From contig NZ_FOVI01000017.1 of the NCBI RefSeq assembly GCF_900115115.1, positions 1 through 59,677 on the forward strand: a stretch of DNA of 59,677 nt, read 5' to 3'. Below, in pieces: positions 1 to 9,612 of this stretch. Source of the DNA: Paenimyroides ummariense (GTDB lineage: Bacteria > Bacteroidota > Bacteroidia > Flavobacteriales > Flavobacteriaceae). Each line of letters opens with the position of its first letter. Positions within the stretch are counted from its first letter, which is position 1. The position numbers and the translations under genes are program-made. A model generated the notes under the pieces. It did not search any database. It was not told the DNA's origin and saw only the letters and a list, made by a program, of their open reading frames with translations.

Positions 1-3000
1 TTATTTGCTCCGTTACAAGTAATGCTTGTTGATGCCATATTAGATACAAGAGCATCCGGTTCATCAATCGTAACATTTGCGGTTGCAGTACGATTTAATG
101 CATCTGTTACAGTTACGGTATAAGTTCCGGCTGCTAACCCTGTAGCTGTAGCTGCCGTTCCGCCAGATGGCGACCATGAATAGGTTAGTGGTAATGCGCC
201 GCCTGTAACAGTAGCAGTAGCAGTACCTGTTGCAGTTCCACCACATAAAATATCTGTATGGGTAGCTACTACCGTTGGTGCAGGTACATCTTCGTAGTGT
301 ACATCATCAATAGTAACAGAAGATGCAGTAGTTACACCAGGGTAAGCAAGTCTGAATGCAAAATAATCATCAGTAGTCACCGGAAGCGGAACAACATATT
401 CGGTCCATACCCTATCATTATTATTATTAATGGTATGCAGTATAGTAGCACTGGCAGTAGAGTTTGCACTTGGCATCGAAAGAATCTCCAACTGACTAAC
501 GTAAGTTGTTGTAGCATAAGATCGAACTGAAAAACGCAGCTGTTTAGCACCATTACCTAAATTATTGGTCTGTGGTGAAATTAAAACTATTTCTTCAGAA
601 GCAGCTCCTGATGCTGTGTTAGCTCTATACAATCTATAAACATTAGGAGACGATTGCGGATTAGAAGCTACCACATAACCGTAACCCGTTGTGGTATTGT
701 CTAAATAGCTCCAACAGTCCGGATAATTGGAACCTGTTTTACTTGCGCTACCTGCACTTGTAGTGTCAAAGTTTTGAGTAAAAGTACCAAAAATATCACA
801 CGGAGTTTGAAAAGAAAATGGTGTTTTAGTCCACATACCGTTTGCTGTTCCACAAATACTGCGCACATACAATGTATAACCGGTAAAAGATTGTAATCCG
901 GTTATATTTACAGTAGTAGTTGTGGCATTTGTTGTTCCTGTTTTTTCTAAACCGGTTGATCCTGAGCCAGCTGCTCCAGTTGTGCGTATTTCGTATTCAT
1001 ACCCCGTTACACCCGTTGCCAAAGAAGTATCCCATGAAATTGTAGCTGTTGTAGGTGTGATATTTGAAACATTTAAATTACCTGGAAATATACAAGGTGA
1101 TAAATTTTCATAATATACATCATCAATATTGATATCAATTGCTGTTGTTGTTCCATTATGAGCTAATCTAAAGCCGAAATAATCATCGGTTGTTGCCGGT
1201 AAAGGAACTATATATTCTTGATATCCGGTATGATTAACCACAACATTCTGAATAACGGTAAATGTAGCAGAAGATGTAGTTCCGTTGGATCTAACTATTT
1301 GCAGTATATTACTTGTATTTGTATTAAGTGCCATAGCTGAAAAACGTAGCTGTTTTGTTCCATTTCCAAGATTAGCTGTTTCAGGTGATATCAATACCAG
1401 ATTTTGTGTAGCATTTGTTGTTGAGTTGGTTCTGTACAATCTAAATGAATTAGGTGCAGATTGTGCGTCGGCTCCTTCTACATAACCATAACCTGTTGTA
1501 GTAATTTCATCAATATAACTCCAGCAATAAGGAATAGACGCATTGGTTGTACTACCGGTAGCTGTTGTGTCAAAATTTTCATAAAAACTATTTGTAACAA
1601 TACCGCATAACGTATAAAACGATATTGGGACAGGTGTCCATTTTCCGGTTGATGTACCACATATAGCACGAACATAAACGGTATAATTTAATGAAGGAAC
1701 CAAGCCTGAGGCCGTTACTGATGTTGTGGTTGCATTTGCAGTAGTACCCGTAGCTCCTAATCCGGTTGCACCTGAACCTGGGGCTCCTGAACTACGTACT
1801 TCATATTGATATGCAGTAACGCTAGAAGATGTCGATGCTGTCCATGAGATATCGGCTGTGGTTTGAGTAATATTAGCTGTAGTAACAGCAGTAGGATAAA
1901 GACATGTATCTAAATCTTCGTAATAAACATCATCTATATTAATGTCTACTGTTGCTGTTGATCCATTATGAGCGAGACGAAATCCAAAATAATCATCGGT
2001 TGTTACCGGTAAAGGAACTATATATTCTTGATAGCCTGTATGATTAACAACAATACTCTGTATAACTGTAAATGTAGCAGAAGACGTTGTTCCGTTTGAT
2101 CTTACTATTTGTAATATATTAGTTGCATTTGTATTAGTAGCCATTGCATAAAAGCGCAGCTGTTTGTTTCCGTTACCCAAATTATCAGTCTGTGGTGATA
2201 TTAATACCAGATTCTGTGAAGAATTTGCTGTAGAATTAGTTCTATACAATCTGAATGAATTGGGCGCAGATTGTGCTGTAGCAGCTTCAACATAACCGTA
2301 ACCTGTTGTGGTAATTTCATCTATATAGCTCCAGCATGAAGGAAAAGTAGCAACTGATGTGCTTCCGGTTGCTGTTGTGTCAAAGTTTTCCGATAAATTA
2401 GCAATTGGTGTTTGTGATACACTTACTACGTTTGTTGTTGCAGTAGCTCCACCGTTTGTACAGGTTACAATCATTCTGTAATGGGTAGTAGCTGTTTGAT
2501 TGGTTACTGTATGAAATGGATTGATAGCTCCACTTATATTGGTCCAAGGTCCCGTTGCAGAAGGTGAACTTTGCCATTGATAGGTAATGTTACCTGCCCT
2601 TGTAGAACCAGAAACAGACAAAGTAAATGGATCGTTTATACAAGTTCTTGCAGTTACTGTTGCCGTACCGGAAGTTGGCGTTCCTGTACAAGGCGCTAAA
2701 TTTGTTATTACAACTGTACCATTGCCTGTAACGTCAGGGTTAGGCATAAAACCTGGTTGACCAAACATAATTGTTGTGCCACTAGATACTCCGCCGGTGT
2801 AAGAAGAGCCTCCACCACCTGCGCCACCCCAATGTCCGCTGCCTCCGCCGTAATATCCACCACCACCGGCAGTACCACCTAAAGTTCCTGTAGAAGAATA
2901 GTCTCCACCAATTCCTAATACACCAGGTAAGGAATAACCAGCTATTCCTCCCGTTGCGGCAGTTCCCCCAGCTGTTTGGCTTCCGCCCCCACCTGCATAC

Positions 3001-3548
3001 GTAACACCTCGGCTACTGCCTCCGGTTTCTCCATTTGTACCGCCACCATGACCTCCATTACCAGAATAGGTTGTGTAGCCAACAGCGCCGCCACCGCCAC
3101 CGGCAACAATAATTCTGTCTGTATATGTTGTATTTTGAGTAGTTCTAACATCGGTTCCCCCGCCGCCTGTTCCACCATCAGATCCACTACTAAATGTTCC
3201 TAAGAACCCACCTCCGCCATTCCATCCGCCAGTTGTAGGTGCACTTGCAACGGCTCCTTTTCCTCCAACATATATGTAATAAGTAGTAGGTGTGGTAACG
3301 CTTATAGTTCCTTTGCTATAACCACCTTTGCCCCCTATACCAGCTTTAGCATCACCTCCGTTAGCTCCCCAAGCTTCTATTTCATAATTACCTGGAGACA
3401 GGGTTACAGTCTGTACTGATCCTGTGTAAGAGAAAGTCTGTCCCTGCATTTCTATATAGGACAAACAAAAACAGACGAATAATAAAATGAGCGATCGAGT
3501 GGTTAGCCACCTAACCTTGAGACTTGATAATTTGGTAGTTTTTTCCAT
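1..3548 (-). CDS. Giant secreted adhesin-like protein, 3' end beyond the window
   Basis: The minus-strand frame stays open from an ATG at 3548 to the window edge (1182 codons seen, no stop), so the C-terminus is missing. Order of parts: an N-terminal hydrophobic export segment (about 15-40), a very Gly-rich region (about 75-260), an Ig-like stretch (about 285-375), then three similar modules beginning ENFDTTATGS or similar with CWSYIDE and YRLYR motifs (choice-of-anchor J-like; about 383-540, 650-810, 915-1085), two fibronectin III-like domains between them, and a SprB-type repeat (GLAAGTYTVTVTD) from about 1090. The composition is typical of T9SS-exported surface adhesins of gliding or biofilm-forming Flavobacteriia; the sorting domain would lie outside the window. 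Function as an adhesin is inferred. Confidence 0.85.
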   Translation of the reverse strand, partial: MEKTTKLSSLKVRWLTTRSLILLFVCFCLSYIEMQGQTFSYTGSVQTVTLSPGNYEIEAWGANGGDAKAGIGGKGGYSKGTISVTTPTTYYIYVGGKGAVASAPTTGGWNGGGGFLGTFSSGSDGGTGGGGTDVRTTQNTTYTDRIIVAGGGGGAVGYTTYSGNGGHGGGTNGETGGSSRGVTYAGGGGSQTAGGTAATGGIAGYSLPGVLGIGGDYSSTGTLGGTAGGGGYYGGGSGHWGGAGGGGSSYTGGVSSGTTIMFGQPGFMPNPDVTGNGTVVITNLAPCTGTPTSGTATVTARTCINDPFTLSVSGSTRAGNITYQWQSSPSATGPWTNISGAINPFHTVTNQTATTHYRMIVTCTNGGATATTNVVSVSQTPIANLSENFDTTATGSTSVATFPSCWSYIDEITTTGYGYVEAATAQSAPNSFRLYRTNSTANSSQNLVLISPQTDNLGNGNKQLRFYAMATNTNATNILQIVRSNGTTSSATFTVIQSIVVNHTGYQEYIVPLPVTTDDYFGFRLAHNGSTATVDINIDDVYYEDLDTCLYPTAVTTANITQTTADISWTASTSSSVTAYQYEVRSSGAPGSGATGLGATGTTANATTTSVTASGLVPSLNYTVYVRAICGTSTGKWTPVPISFYTLCGIVTNSFYENFDTTATGSTTNASIPYCWSYIDEITTTGYGYVEGADAQSAPNSFRLYRTNSTTNATQNLVLISPETANLGNGTKQLRFSAMALNTNTSNILQIVRSNGTTSSATFTVIQNVVVNHTGYQEYIVPLPATTDDYFGFRLAHNGTTTAIDINIDDVYYENLSPCIFPGNLNVSNITPTTATISWDTSLATGVTGYEYEIRTTGAAGSGSTGLEKTGTTNATTTTVNITGLQSFTGYTLYVRSICGTANGMWTKTPFSFQTPCDIFGTFTQNFDTTSAGSASKTGSNYPDCWSYLDNTTTGYGYVVASNPQSSPNVYRLYRANTASGAASEEIVLISPQTNNLGNGAKQLRFSVRSYATTTYVSQLEILSMPSANSTASATILHTINNNNDRVWTEYVVPLPVTTDDYFAFRLAYPGVTTASSVTIDDVHYEDVPAPTVVATHTDILCGGTATGTATATVTGGALPLTYSWSPSGGTAATATGLAAGTYTVTVTDALNRTATANVTIDEPDALVSNMASTSITCNGAN

Positions 3549-3636
3549 GAAATATTGTTTTGTTAGTTTAAAAACCAAACTTAAGTAAATTTTCTGATAT
3601 TTTTTTGATATTTTTTTATTTATTTGTAGTTTTTAA

Positions 3637-3671
3637 CAAATTTAATTCAAAAAAAACACAAAACTAACAAA
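3637..3671 (-). promoter_or_regulatory. Putative promoter of the adhesin gene
   Basis: Read on the minus strand, TAAATTTG matches the Bacteroidota -7 consensus TAnnTTTG (3637-3644). TTTG boxes lie 14 and 23 nt upstream as -33 candidates. It sits about 90 nt before the ATG at 3548. Spacing to the -33 box is not ideal. Confidence 0.4.
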
Positions 3672-3888
3672 TTTTGTACATAAAGAAAGGCGGAGAAATT
3701 CCCCACCTATGTGTCATTACAATTAAAATTATTAGTAATTTTAATGATTGAGAATCCTTAACGGTTTCTACTTTAACTAGATAAACATAACAATATTGCG
3801 GTTAAAACCATTTGGTATTTGTTTCATACAACTCGTTAAGTTATTAATCGGAATCTAGCATACAACATCAAACATGTAACACCTAACA

Positions 3889-4239
3889 TCATTCCAAACC
3901 CAACCTGTGAATATTTTCATCGGAAGTAATGTTCCATTTGCTTAAAACACATTTGTATTTATTAGCCATTTCAATTTTATAAGTAAGTATTTTTGTAATG
4001 CTTTGTTCGTTAGGAATAATTTTGTTAATGATTCCGGTAATCTGGTATTTCTTATGTTCATTTAAAAAGTAGATCACATCATCGTTTGCCTCAGCAAGTT
4101 TTGCGGCAAATTTACTTCCGTTACGTCCGTGCTCGCTTGTGAAAGTATATACGATTTTTACAAAGGTTGAAGATGCTTTTGTGTTATTGCATAACTGCTG
4201 TGCGACCTGTTGTTCCAGATCGTTCACAGTTTTTTCCAT
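3889..4239 (-). CDS. Hypothetical protein
   Basis: Encodes 116 residues if translation starts at the MEKTVNDLEQ methionine (ATG 4239); in-frame ATGs at 4284 and 4293 would add 15-18 residues of less protein-like sequence. No signal peptide, membrane segment or known domain was recognised. It is a mixed charged soluble protein with a Lys/Ile-rich C-terminal half. It stands alone between the adhesin gene and repeat-rich DNA. Function unknown. Confidence 0.6.
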   Translation of the reverse strand: MEKTVNDLEQQVAQQLCNNTKASSTFVKIVYTFTSEHGRNGSKFAAKLAEANDDVIYFLNEHKKYQITGIINKIIPNEQSITKILTYKIEMANKYKCVLSKWNITSDENIHRLGLE

Positions 4240-4440
4240 ATAGTTGGAATGATTAGTGTGTGTTTTAAAAAAATATAGTTTCATAGGGTGCATAATTAAA
4301 TTAAGACTTTTACAAGTGAAAATTTTTATTCTGCATAAGTGTGCGTAAATATATTATAAAAATGTATAAAATTCACAAACTCATAAGTAAATTTAAAATT
4401 ATTTTTATGTTTTATTACTATTGCTAAAATACTTATTAAG

Positions 4441-4545
4441 AGAAAAAAAGAGAAAAGAGAAAAGAGAAAAGAAAAAAGAGAAAAGAATATTGAAAAAATA
4501 GAAAGTAGAATATAGAAAATAGAATATAGAATATAGAACATCCAG
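4441..4545. repeat. Purine-rich simple repeat tract
   Basis: Long run of AGAAAAG-like units turning into GAATATAGAA-like units on the plus strand. Apparent reading frames here on the minus strand are only Phe/Ser/Leu low complexity and are not believed to be genes. The tract may be slippage-prone. Confidence 0.7.
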
Positions 4546-4695
4546 ACTCAAATAGTTTGTCCCAACTATTATTATTAACCACAGATTACATGATTTACAC
4601 AGATTTATATTTATCAGCATGGTTAAACGGTTAAACGCGTCAACAATTCAATAAATATCCCCTTTAAAAAAGAGAATCCGCAAGATCATAAATAA

Positions 4696-4961
4696 ATTCC
4701 CTCCTTGAGGAGGGCTAGGGAGGTGTTATAATCAATTATACACATAAACAATTTAACGAATCAAGATGTGCCTTCGAGAGCCTCAGGCACCCTTCGAGAG
4801 TATTTCGATACATCGGTAAGCTCAGCAACCGTGAACTCAGCAACCGCCTCAGGCACCGTTGGAAGGATTTTGTACCACAGGACATCCATAGTAAAAAATT
4901 AATTTAAAATCCGTGAATCTGTGGTAAAAGATTCCCTCCTTGAGGAGGGCTAGGGAGGTGT
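4696..4961. repeat. Composite intergenic repeat, copy 1
   Basis: Contains, in order, a CCCTCCTTGAGGAGGG palindrome block, a stretch of AAACAATTTAACGAATCAAGATGTGCC type, a GTGCCTTCGAG...CAGGCACC hairpin, an ACCACAGGACATCCATAG stretch and a second CCCTCCTTGAGGAGGG block. The same order recurs near 11.5, 13.6 and 27.2 kb. A degenerate third block lies at about 5084-5108. No gene is seen in 4546-5213. Confidence 0.75.
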
Positions 4962-5213
4962 TTAAAATCACTAGTTAGTTTATTAAGTACGCAGCAATAC
5001 ATTATACAAAAACATTCATCATTCATCATCGTACACCAAACAACTTGTCCCGTCCCGCTCCCCACAAGATCCAACCAATTCCATACTTGGAGAGGGCTGG
5101 GTAGGTGTTTAAAATCTTGTTCCGATCACTATCGGGATCAACACAACACTATACATCAATACAATATTACAGTTAAAAAAATACCCATCCTCCAGCACCA
5201 TCGCAGCCAGGCA

Positions 5214-5663
5214 TTAGTCGGCTACCTTACTCAGAAGATTTCCGTTATGGTCAAAAGCTGCTTTCCATTCTTCCGTAAAGCTTTTAAGTTCCATTGTGTA
5301 GGTAGTTTTGCCGTACTCTGTAATACGTTTTACATCATCAATGCGGAACCCTATAAAGCCACTGTTAATCATTTTAAGTATGTTTTTAGGCAGTTCGTTT
5401 TTTGAAATTTCCTCTGTATGTTTTATCAGTCTGCCTTTTTTGTCGTACCAAATGTCGTGATCTGTTCCAAATACACCTATCTCAAATTCTGCTTTGTAAT
5501 ATCCCCCGTCCAGTTCCCATTCTGCATCAAATGCCTTGGGAAAAGTTTTGTTAAAACTGTTTATAATTACAGACGGAACCTCATTATAATTTAAATCTTG
5601 TGCAGCGGCTTTCTTTCCAATAAATACCGATACAAACAATGCTGTTAGATAGAATCTTTTCAT
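5214..5663 (-). CDS. Secreted PepSY-like (DUF2874-type) protein
   Basis: Encodes 149 residues from ATG 5663, chosen because it gives a clean signal peptide (MKRFYLTALFVSVF...KAAAQ, cleavage near AAA-QD). The body has two similar alpha/beta halves with the pattern VPxxIxxxFxxxFPxAxxxxWE and YYKAEFEIG, typical of the putative beta-lactamase-inhibitor-like PepSY-like family of Bacteroidota, predicted periplasmic. It is the last gene of the two-component cluster, 66 nt after the barrel gene, and has its own copy of the putative regulator site (5705-5724). Molecular function is unknown; a role in envelope sensing is inferred from context. Confidence 0.75.
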   Translation of the reverse strand: MKRFYLTALFVSVFIGKKAAAQDLNYNEVPSVIINSFNKTFPKAFDAEWELDGGYYKAEFEIGVFGTDHDIWYDKKGRLIKHTEEISKNELPKNILKMINSGFIGFRIDDVKRITEYGKTTYTMELKSFTEEWKAAFDHNGNLLSKVAD

Positions 5664-5704
5664 TTTTATAAAATTTTTAAAATATATAGTAAACTTAAAA
5701 ACGC

Positions 5705-5724
5705 AATCTGGAAACATTTGGGAA
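5705..5724 (-). promoter_or_regulatory. Putative response-regulator box upstream of PepSY-like gene
   Basis: Minus strand reads TTCCCAAATGTTTCC followed by AGATT, an imperfect direct repeat of about 10 bp. The same element lies before the barrel gene (6544-6563) and before the response regulator (8541-8561). Repeats with about one helical turn spacing suit OmpR-family binding. Confidence 0.55.
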
Positions 5725-5729
5725 TTTAT

Positions 5730-6524
5730 CTATGGTTCGTAAATAAATCTTGCGAAGCTACTGAAACCTTCACCTGCTTTTCGGGTGGGTATGCCTGCTA
5801 CCAGTCCAACGGCTGTATGTTCGTCTAATTTCAACTTTAGCTGCGGACGAAGCGTCATTCTAAACCTTCCTTGCTGAAATTCTTTGTTTATTTCAACACC
5901 TGCAAAATGCTTTGTTCCCGGTATAGTAATAAGCAGTGAAGTATTTACCTGCCATTCCACGCTGAGCATTTTAGCGGCGAAATCGTGCCTAAATAACGGA
6001 TAAGCATAAACAAGCGAATTTACATATGCACCCCAGCGCTTTGCTGCCACAAAGAACGGACTGTAAACCGTTCCTGTAACCAACGGCTGTTTTTCAACCG
6101 ATCTAAATGGCTTAAAATTGATAATCTGGGTATAACCCACAGCCAGTGTTGTTTTTAAGCCTGGTGATACGAAAAAAGAGTATTGCGAGGAAAAACGTAG
6201 TGCTTCAATCTTGTTTCCAGGAGTTTCGGCGGCGGTTTTATTGTTGAAAAATGAAAAATCAGCTTCCACTTCAAATCCCAAGCGATCAACGGGTGCAAAT
6301 TCATATTCCAACAGAAAGGCATGCTCGTTGTAGCTTGTGTGTTTTGAGAAGTCGTACCCTGCATTAAACTCTTTTTCCCCTTTTCGGGCACCCAGGTCAC
6401 GCACCAGATCATAGTAGAGCGGTTCGGCGTGCGAAACTTTTTCAGGCAGCATGTCCTGAGAAAAACATTTGGCTGCAACTAAGATTAAGGCAGCCGACAG
6501 AAAATATTTTTTAATCACGTTCAT
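5730..6524 (-). CDS. Predicted outer-membrane beta-barrel protein (HAEPLYYDL family)
   Basis: Encodes 264 residues from ATG 6524 (MNVIKKYFLSAALILVAA, signal peptide, cleavage after CFSQ). An upstream TTG is a worse start because it precedes the hydrophobic core with extra residues. The mature N-terminus carries the conserved block HAEPLYYDLVRDLGARKGEK, followed by alternating hydrophobic/aromatic strands and a final strand ending in FARFIYEP, as in outer-membrane barrels. The family is widespread in Bacteroidota and usually unnamed. It lies directly downstream of the histidine kinase with a regulator-like box in the 41-nt gap. Role unknown; possibly an envelope component controlled by the adjacent two-component system. 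Confidence 0.75.
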   Translation of the reverse strand: MNVIKKYFLSAALILVAAKCFSQDMLPEKVSHAEPLYYDLVRDLGARKGEKEFNAGYDFSKHTSYNEHAFLLEYEFAPVDRLGFEVEADFSFFNNKTAAETPGNKIEALRFSSQYSFFVSPGLKTTLAVGYTQIINFKPFRSVEKQPLVTGTVYSPFFVAAKRWGAYVNSLVYAYPLFRHDFAAKMLSVEWQVNTSLLITIPGTKHFAGVEINKEFQQGRFRMTLRPQLKLKLDEHTAVGLVAGIPTRKAGEGFSSFARFIYEP

Positions 6525-6543
6525 ACAGCAAAATACCAACGCG

Positions 6544-6563
6544 AATTTGGAAACATTTGGGAA
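6544..6563 (-). promoter_or_regulatory. Putative response-regulator box upstream of barrel gene
   Basis: Minus strand TTCCCAAATGTTTCC then AAATT: two head-to-tail half sites. It is nearly identical to the element before the PepSY-like gene and similar to the one before the response regulator gene. Confidence 0.6.
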
Positions 6564-6565
6564 AA

Positions 6566-7846
6566 TCAGCTTGATTTCACTTCAAATATATGTTTTTTTT
6601 CATCGTAATGGTATTGCAGGGAAAAACCATACAGATCGCATACGGCTTTTACTATTGCCAATCCCAATCCGGAGCCCTGCGAATGACCTTCTGATTTGTA
6701 GAAACGCGAAAAAAGCTTTTGGTGGTCAAGTGCCTGTGCAATACCCGTATTGACAACTTGAATGGATTTTTCGGTTATAAAAACAGCTACACTTCCGTAG
6801 TTGATGTTGTGAAAAACAGCATTTCGCAACAAATTAGATACAACGATCTGTGCCAATGCATTATCGGCCGTAACCAACATTTCTGCTGTTTCCTGTACCG
6901 ATATTTCGATATTCCTAAACGCTGCCAGCTCCTCCAGATCGCCTATGGATTGATGAACTACCTTGTTAAGCGAAACCGGACGGTTGTTAAAAAACTGCCT
7001 GTTTTCAATTTTGGTAAGCAACAATAGCGATTTGTTCAGCCGCACCATACGCCCGATGATGTCTAATACTTCGGAAATGTTTCCTGCCTGCTCTGCATTA
7101 AGTCCTGCTTTTTCTACAAACAGTTCTAATTTGTTCGTAGCAATAGCAAGGGGCGTTTGCAATTCATGCGAAGCATTTCCAATAAACTCTTTCTGCTGCC
7201 GGTAGGTTTCAATGGTTCGCTGCAGTAAAATGGTAACAGCCTGCTGCAAATCGTTAAATTCCTTTGTATTCGTTGGCGCCTGCGGTAACTTATCGCTGCT
7301 TCCAACCCGATAATCCTTCAACTGGTTCAGTAAAAGGTAAAAAGGCTTCCACAATCTTTTAAGTATGAAGCTGTTTATAAAAATTATAGCTGCAATCAGC
7401 ACCAGATAAAGCACCAGCGCTTCACGGAACAGTTCCTTCACCAGGTCGTCTTCTTCAACCATTGAATTGATAATTTTTAATTCGTAGAACCTATCATTAC
7501 TTTTAAAGGCCGTTGCCAGCAACCGTACCGGTTCAAGTTCCAATTCCTGATCATCGGCATCCTGCATGTACATCAGTGTATCAATATAAGTATCCTTACC
7601 CCTTAAAGATTTTTCTTCAGACAGTTCGCGAATAGCGAAAAAGCCCTCGTCGAAATTGGTTTTCTTTAAAAGCGAGGGATCTTTTTCAACGCTGTATATA
7701 ATCTGACGTTTGTAATTCTCCAAGCCTTCATCAACACTTTCCTTTATTTCGTTCAGCATGTTAAAGTAAAAGAAAACAGACCACACGCCTATAATCATAA
7801 ACATCCATAACGACAAGTGTAGCAGCGATTTATTCAGTAATTTCAT
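6566..7846 (-). CDS. Sensor histidine kinase
   Basis: Encodes 426 residues. A transmembrane helix lies near 10-30, a periplasmic sensor region of about 110 residues follows, then a second helix near 143-162, a linker/HAMP-like stretch, a dimerisation and phosphoacceptor helix with NASHELQTPLA (His227), an N box NLLRNAVFHN (339-348 region), a degenerate G1 box NTG (about 366-368) and a G2 box GSGLGL (391-396). It would sense an envelope signal and phosphorylate the neighbouring OmpR-type regulator; its start overlaps that gene's stop by 4 bp (ATGA), so translation is probably coupled. The ligand is unknown. Confidence 0.93.
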   Translation of the reverse strand: MKLLNKSLLHLSLWMFMIIGVWSVFFYFNMLNEIKESVDEGLENYKRQIIYSVEKDPSLLKKTNFDEGFFAIRELSEEKSLRGKDTYIDTLMYMQDADDQELELEPVRLLATAFKSNDRFYELKIINSMVEEDDLVKELFREALVLYLVLIAAIIFINSFILKRLWKPFYLLLNQLKDYRVGSSDKLPQAPTNTKEFNDLQQAVTILLQRTIETYRQQKEFIGNASHELQTPLAIATNKLELFVEKAGLNAEQAGNISEVLDIIGRMVRLNKSLLLLTKIENRQFFNNRPVSLNKVVHQSIGDLEELAAFRNIEISVQETAEMLVTADNALAQIVVSNLLRNAVFHNINYGSVAVFITEKSIQVVNTGIAQALDHQKLFSRFYKSEGHSQGSGLGLAIVKAVCDLYGFSLQYHYDEKKHIFEVKSS

Positions 7847-8520
7847 TTTTCGATCAGCTTATACCCAATTCCGTAAACAGCTTCAATTTCAATTTCGGCA
7901 TTGGCCTGGTTCAGCTTTTTACGCAGGTTCTTTATCTGGTAGTAAATAAAGTCGAAATTATCTACTTGGTCTATATTGTCGCCCCACACATGTTCTGCCA
8001 GTGCCCCTTTGGTAACGAGCCTGTTTTTGTTGAATAAAAAATAGTTAAGTATATCAAATTCTTTCCTGTTAAGTGCAACTGCTTCCTTATCTACAAAAAA
8101 GGTGCGGTTATTAAGGTCTAAAGCAACATTGCCCACTTCAACGGTATCCTTTCCGTTTGATCTGTTTCTGCGTATAACAGCTTTAATCCTTGCATTTAGT
8201 TCGGCAATGTGAAAAGGTTTTGTAAGGTAGTCATCTGCCCCAAGTTCCAAGCCTTTCAGCTTGTCGTCTAGCGAATCTTTAGCAGAAATAATAATTACAT
8301 TTCCCGATTTTCCCGTTTCTTTAAGATGCTTCAAAAGCTGCAAACCGTTACCGTTGGGAAGCATTATATCCAATAATATGCAGTCGTAATCGTACAGCAG
8401 CATTTTTTCGTGTGCCGTATAAAAGTCCGTAGCGTTTTCTATAACAAAATGTTCCTTTTTTAACGAAACAGAAATGGCATCGAGCAATTCTCTTTCATCT
8501 TCGACAATAAGAATTTTCAT
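7843..8520 (-). CDS. OmpR/PhoB-family response regulator
   Basis: Encodes 225 residues: receiver domain (1-about 118) with acidic pair E7/D8, phosphoacceptor Asp51 in ILLDIMLP, the Ser/Thr switch near 79 and Lys101 in TKPF. A C-terminal winged-helix DNA-binding domain (about 125-225) contains LNRKEFDILNYF and the wing YGIGYKLIE. First gene of an operon with the histidine kinase. A box similar to those before the two downstream envelope genes lies 20 nt before its ATG, suggesting autoregulation. Confidence 0.95.
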   Translation of the reverse strand: MKILIVEDERELLDAISVSLKKEHFVIENATDFYTAHEKMLLYDYDCILLDIMLPNGNGLQLLKHLKETGKSGNVIIISAKDSLDDKLKGLELGADDYLTKPFHIAELNARIKAVIRRNRSNGKDTVEVGNVALDLNNRTFFVDKEAVALNRKEFDILNYFLFNKNRLVTKGALAEHVWGDNIDQVDNFDFIYYQIKNLRKKLNQANAEIEIEAVYGIGYKLIEK

Positions 8521-8540
8521 GAAGGTAAATATAGTTAATG

Positions 8541-8561
8541 AATTTGGGAAAGATGTGGGAA
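8541..8561 (-). promoter_or_regulatory. Putative autoregulatory box of the two-component operon
   Basis: Minus strand TTCCCACATCTTTCCCAAATT (21 nt): the same direct-repeat motif as at 5705-5724 and 6544-6563, one base longer in the second half site. The region 8562-9030 shows no other convincing gene; a 64-codon plus-strand frame at 8595 lacks protein-like features. Confidence 0.55.
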
Positions 8562-8964
8562 TTTTTTATGTAATAGCAGTTTTAACATAGTAGTATGTAT
8601 CGATGCGGATATGTACCCAGCGTATTCACACTCAATAAAAAGTTACCGACCGTATTACATCGTTTTTGTATGATCGTACAAAAGTGTGGTGTTAATGTAC
8701 ATTTTGTGAACTATATTCATTATTTCTTTAATAAAGTGTTAATCATCAGTACAACCATATGGTGGATTTTTTGTTTTAGAGTTGAATAAAATTTATTTTA
8801 AAAAAAATAGTGCTATCAAGCTATGGCTACAGTTGCGTAACATGTAATTACAGTAATTGCCATATCCTTATCATATCCGCCAGCCATCGCATATGCCGTT
8901 GGCTTAAACTTTGATGCTGATTACAAAAACTTATTTCCGAAAACGCTTAAGAAACTAAAGAGAT

Positions 8965-8972
8965 TATTTTTG
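8965..8972 (+). promoter_or_regulatory. Putative -7 element before the YciE-like gene
   Basis: TATTTTTG fits TAnnTTTG. The start site would fall near 8980, leaving a leader of about 50 nt before the ATG at 9031. No clear -33 TTTG is seen. Confidence 0.35.
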
Positions 8973-9030
8973 ACTTACATTAAAATATTTCAAATAGGGA
9001 GTAAAACACATTAACTATAAGTAATTAACT

Positions 9031-9588
9031 ATGAAAAAGGAAAAAGAACAAACGACAGAAAAAGCAACTGATGCCACTATGGTAAAACCTAAAAGCTCTG
9101 CTGCCGAAGGATTACGCGAATTGTTTATAGACGAGCTGAAAGATATCATCTATGCAGAACGCGCCCTTTTAAAAGCACTGCCAAAAATGGCCAGCAACAG
9201 CAGCAGCATGAAGCTTAAAAAAGCAATTGAAGAGCATGTAACCGTAACCGAAACACAGATTGAGCGTTTAAAACAAGTATTTGACCTTTTAGGCGAATCG
9301 GATCGAGGTAAAAAATGCGATGCCATGGAAGGTTTAATTAAAGAGGGTGAAGGTATTTTGGAAGAAACCGAACCGGGTCCGGTACGTGATGCCGCCATCA
9401 TTTCAGCATCTCAAAAAATAGAGCATTATGAAATTGCATCGTACGGCACATTGGTTGCATTTGCCAAAACGTTGGGTGAAGATAAAGCAGCTTCTTTGTT
9501 GGAAGAAACCTTGAAAGAAGAAAAAGATGCCGATGCAACACTTACCAAGGCAGCGTACAACGACATTAATTTTGATGCTGTAGAATAG
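9031..9588 (+). CDS. YciE-like ferritin-fold protein (DUF892)
   Basis: Encodes 185 residues. After a charged 27-residue N-terminal tail the sequence follows the DUF892/YciE four-helix bundle: LRELFIDELKDIIYAERALL, EHVTVTETQIERL, ISASQKIEHYEIASYG and LLEETLKEEKDAD, with repeated Glu and His residues (ExxxH/EH patterns) that in ferritin-like proteins coordinate metals. Members are often stress-associated. Single gene with its own terminator at 9613-9635. Confidence 0.9.
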   Translation: MKKEKEQTTEKATDATMVKPKSSAAEGLRELFIDELKDIIYAERALLKALPKMASNSSSMKLKKAIEEHVTVTETQIERLKQVFDLLGESDRGKKCDAMEGLIKEGEGILEETEPGPVRDAAIISASQKIEHYEIASYGTLVAFAKTLGEDKAASLLEETLKEEKDADATLTKAAYNDINFDAVE

Positions 9589-9612
9589 TAGAAAAAAATA
9601 AGTAAATGTTAG

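Noticed and set aside
4326..4620. Phe/Leu-rich minus-strand ORFs
   Set aside because: Low-complexity translation of the purine-rich tract; no signal or domain pattern.
8595..8789. 64-codon plus-strand ORF between the regulator and YciE-like gene
   Set aside because: Composition is not protein-like, no domain, and it sits in the promoter region.
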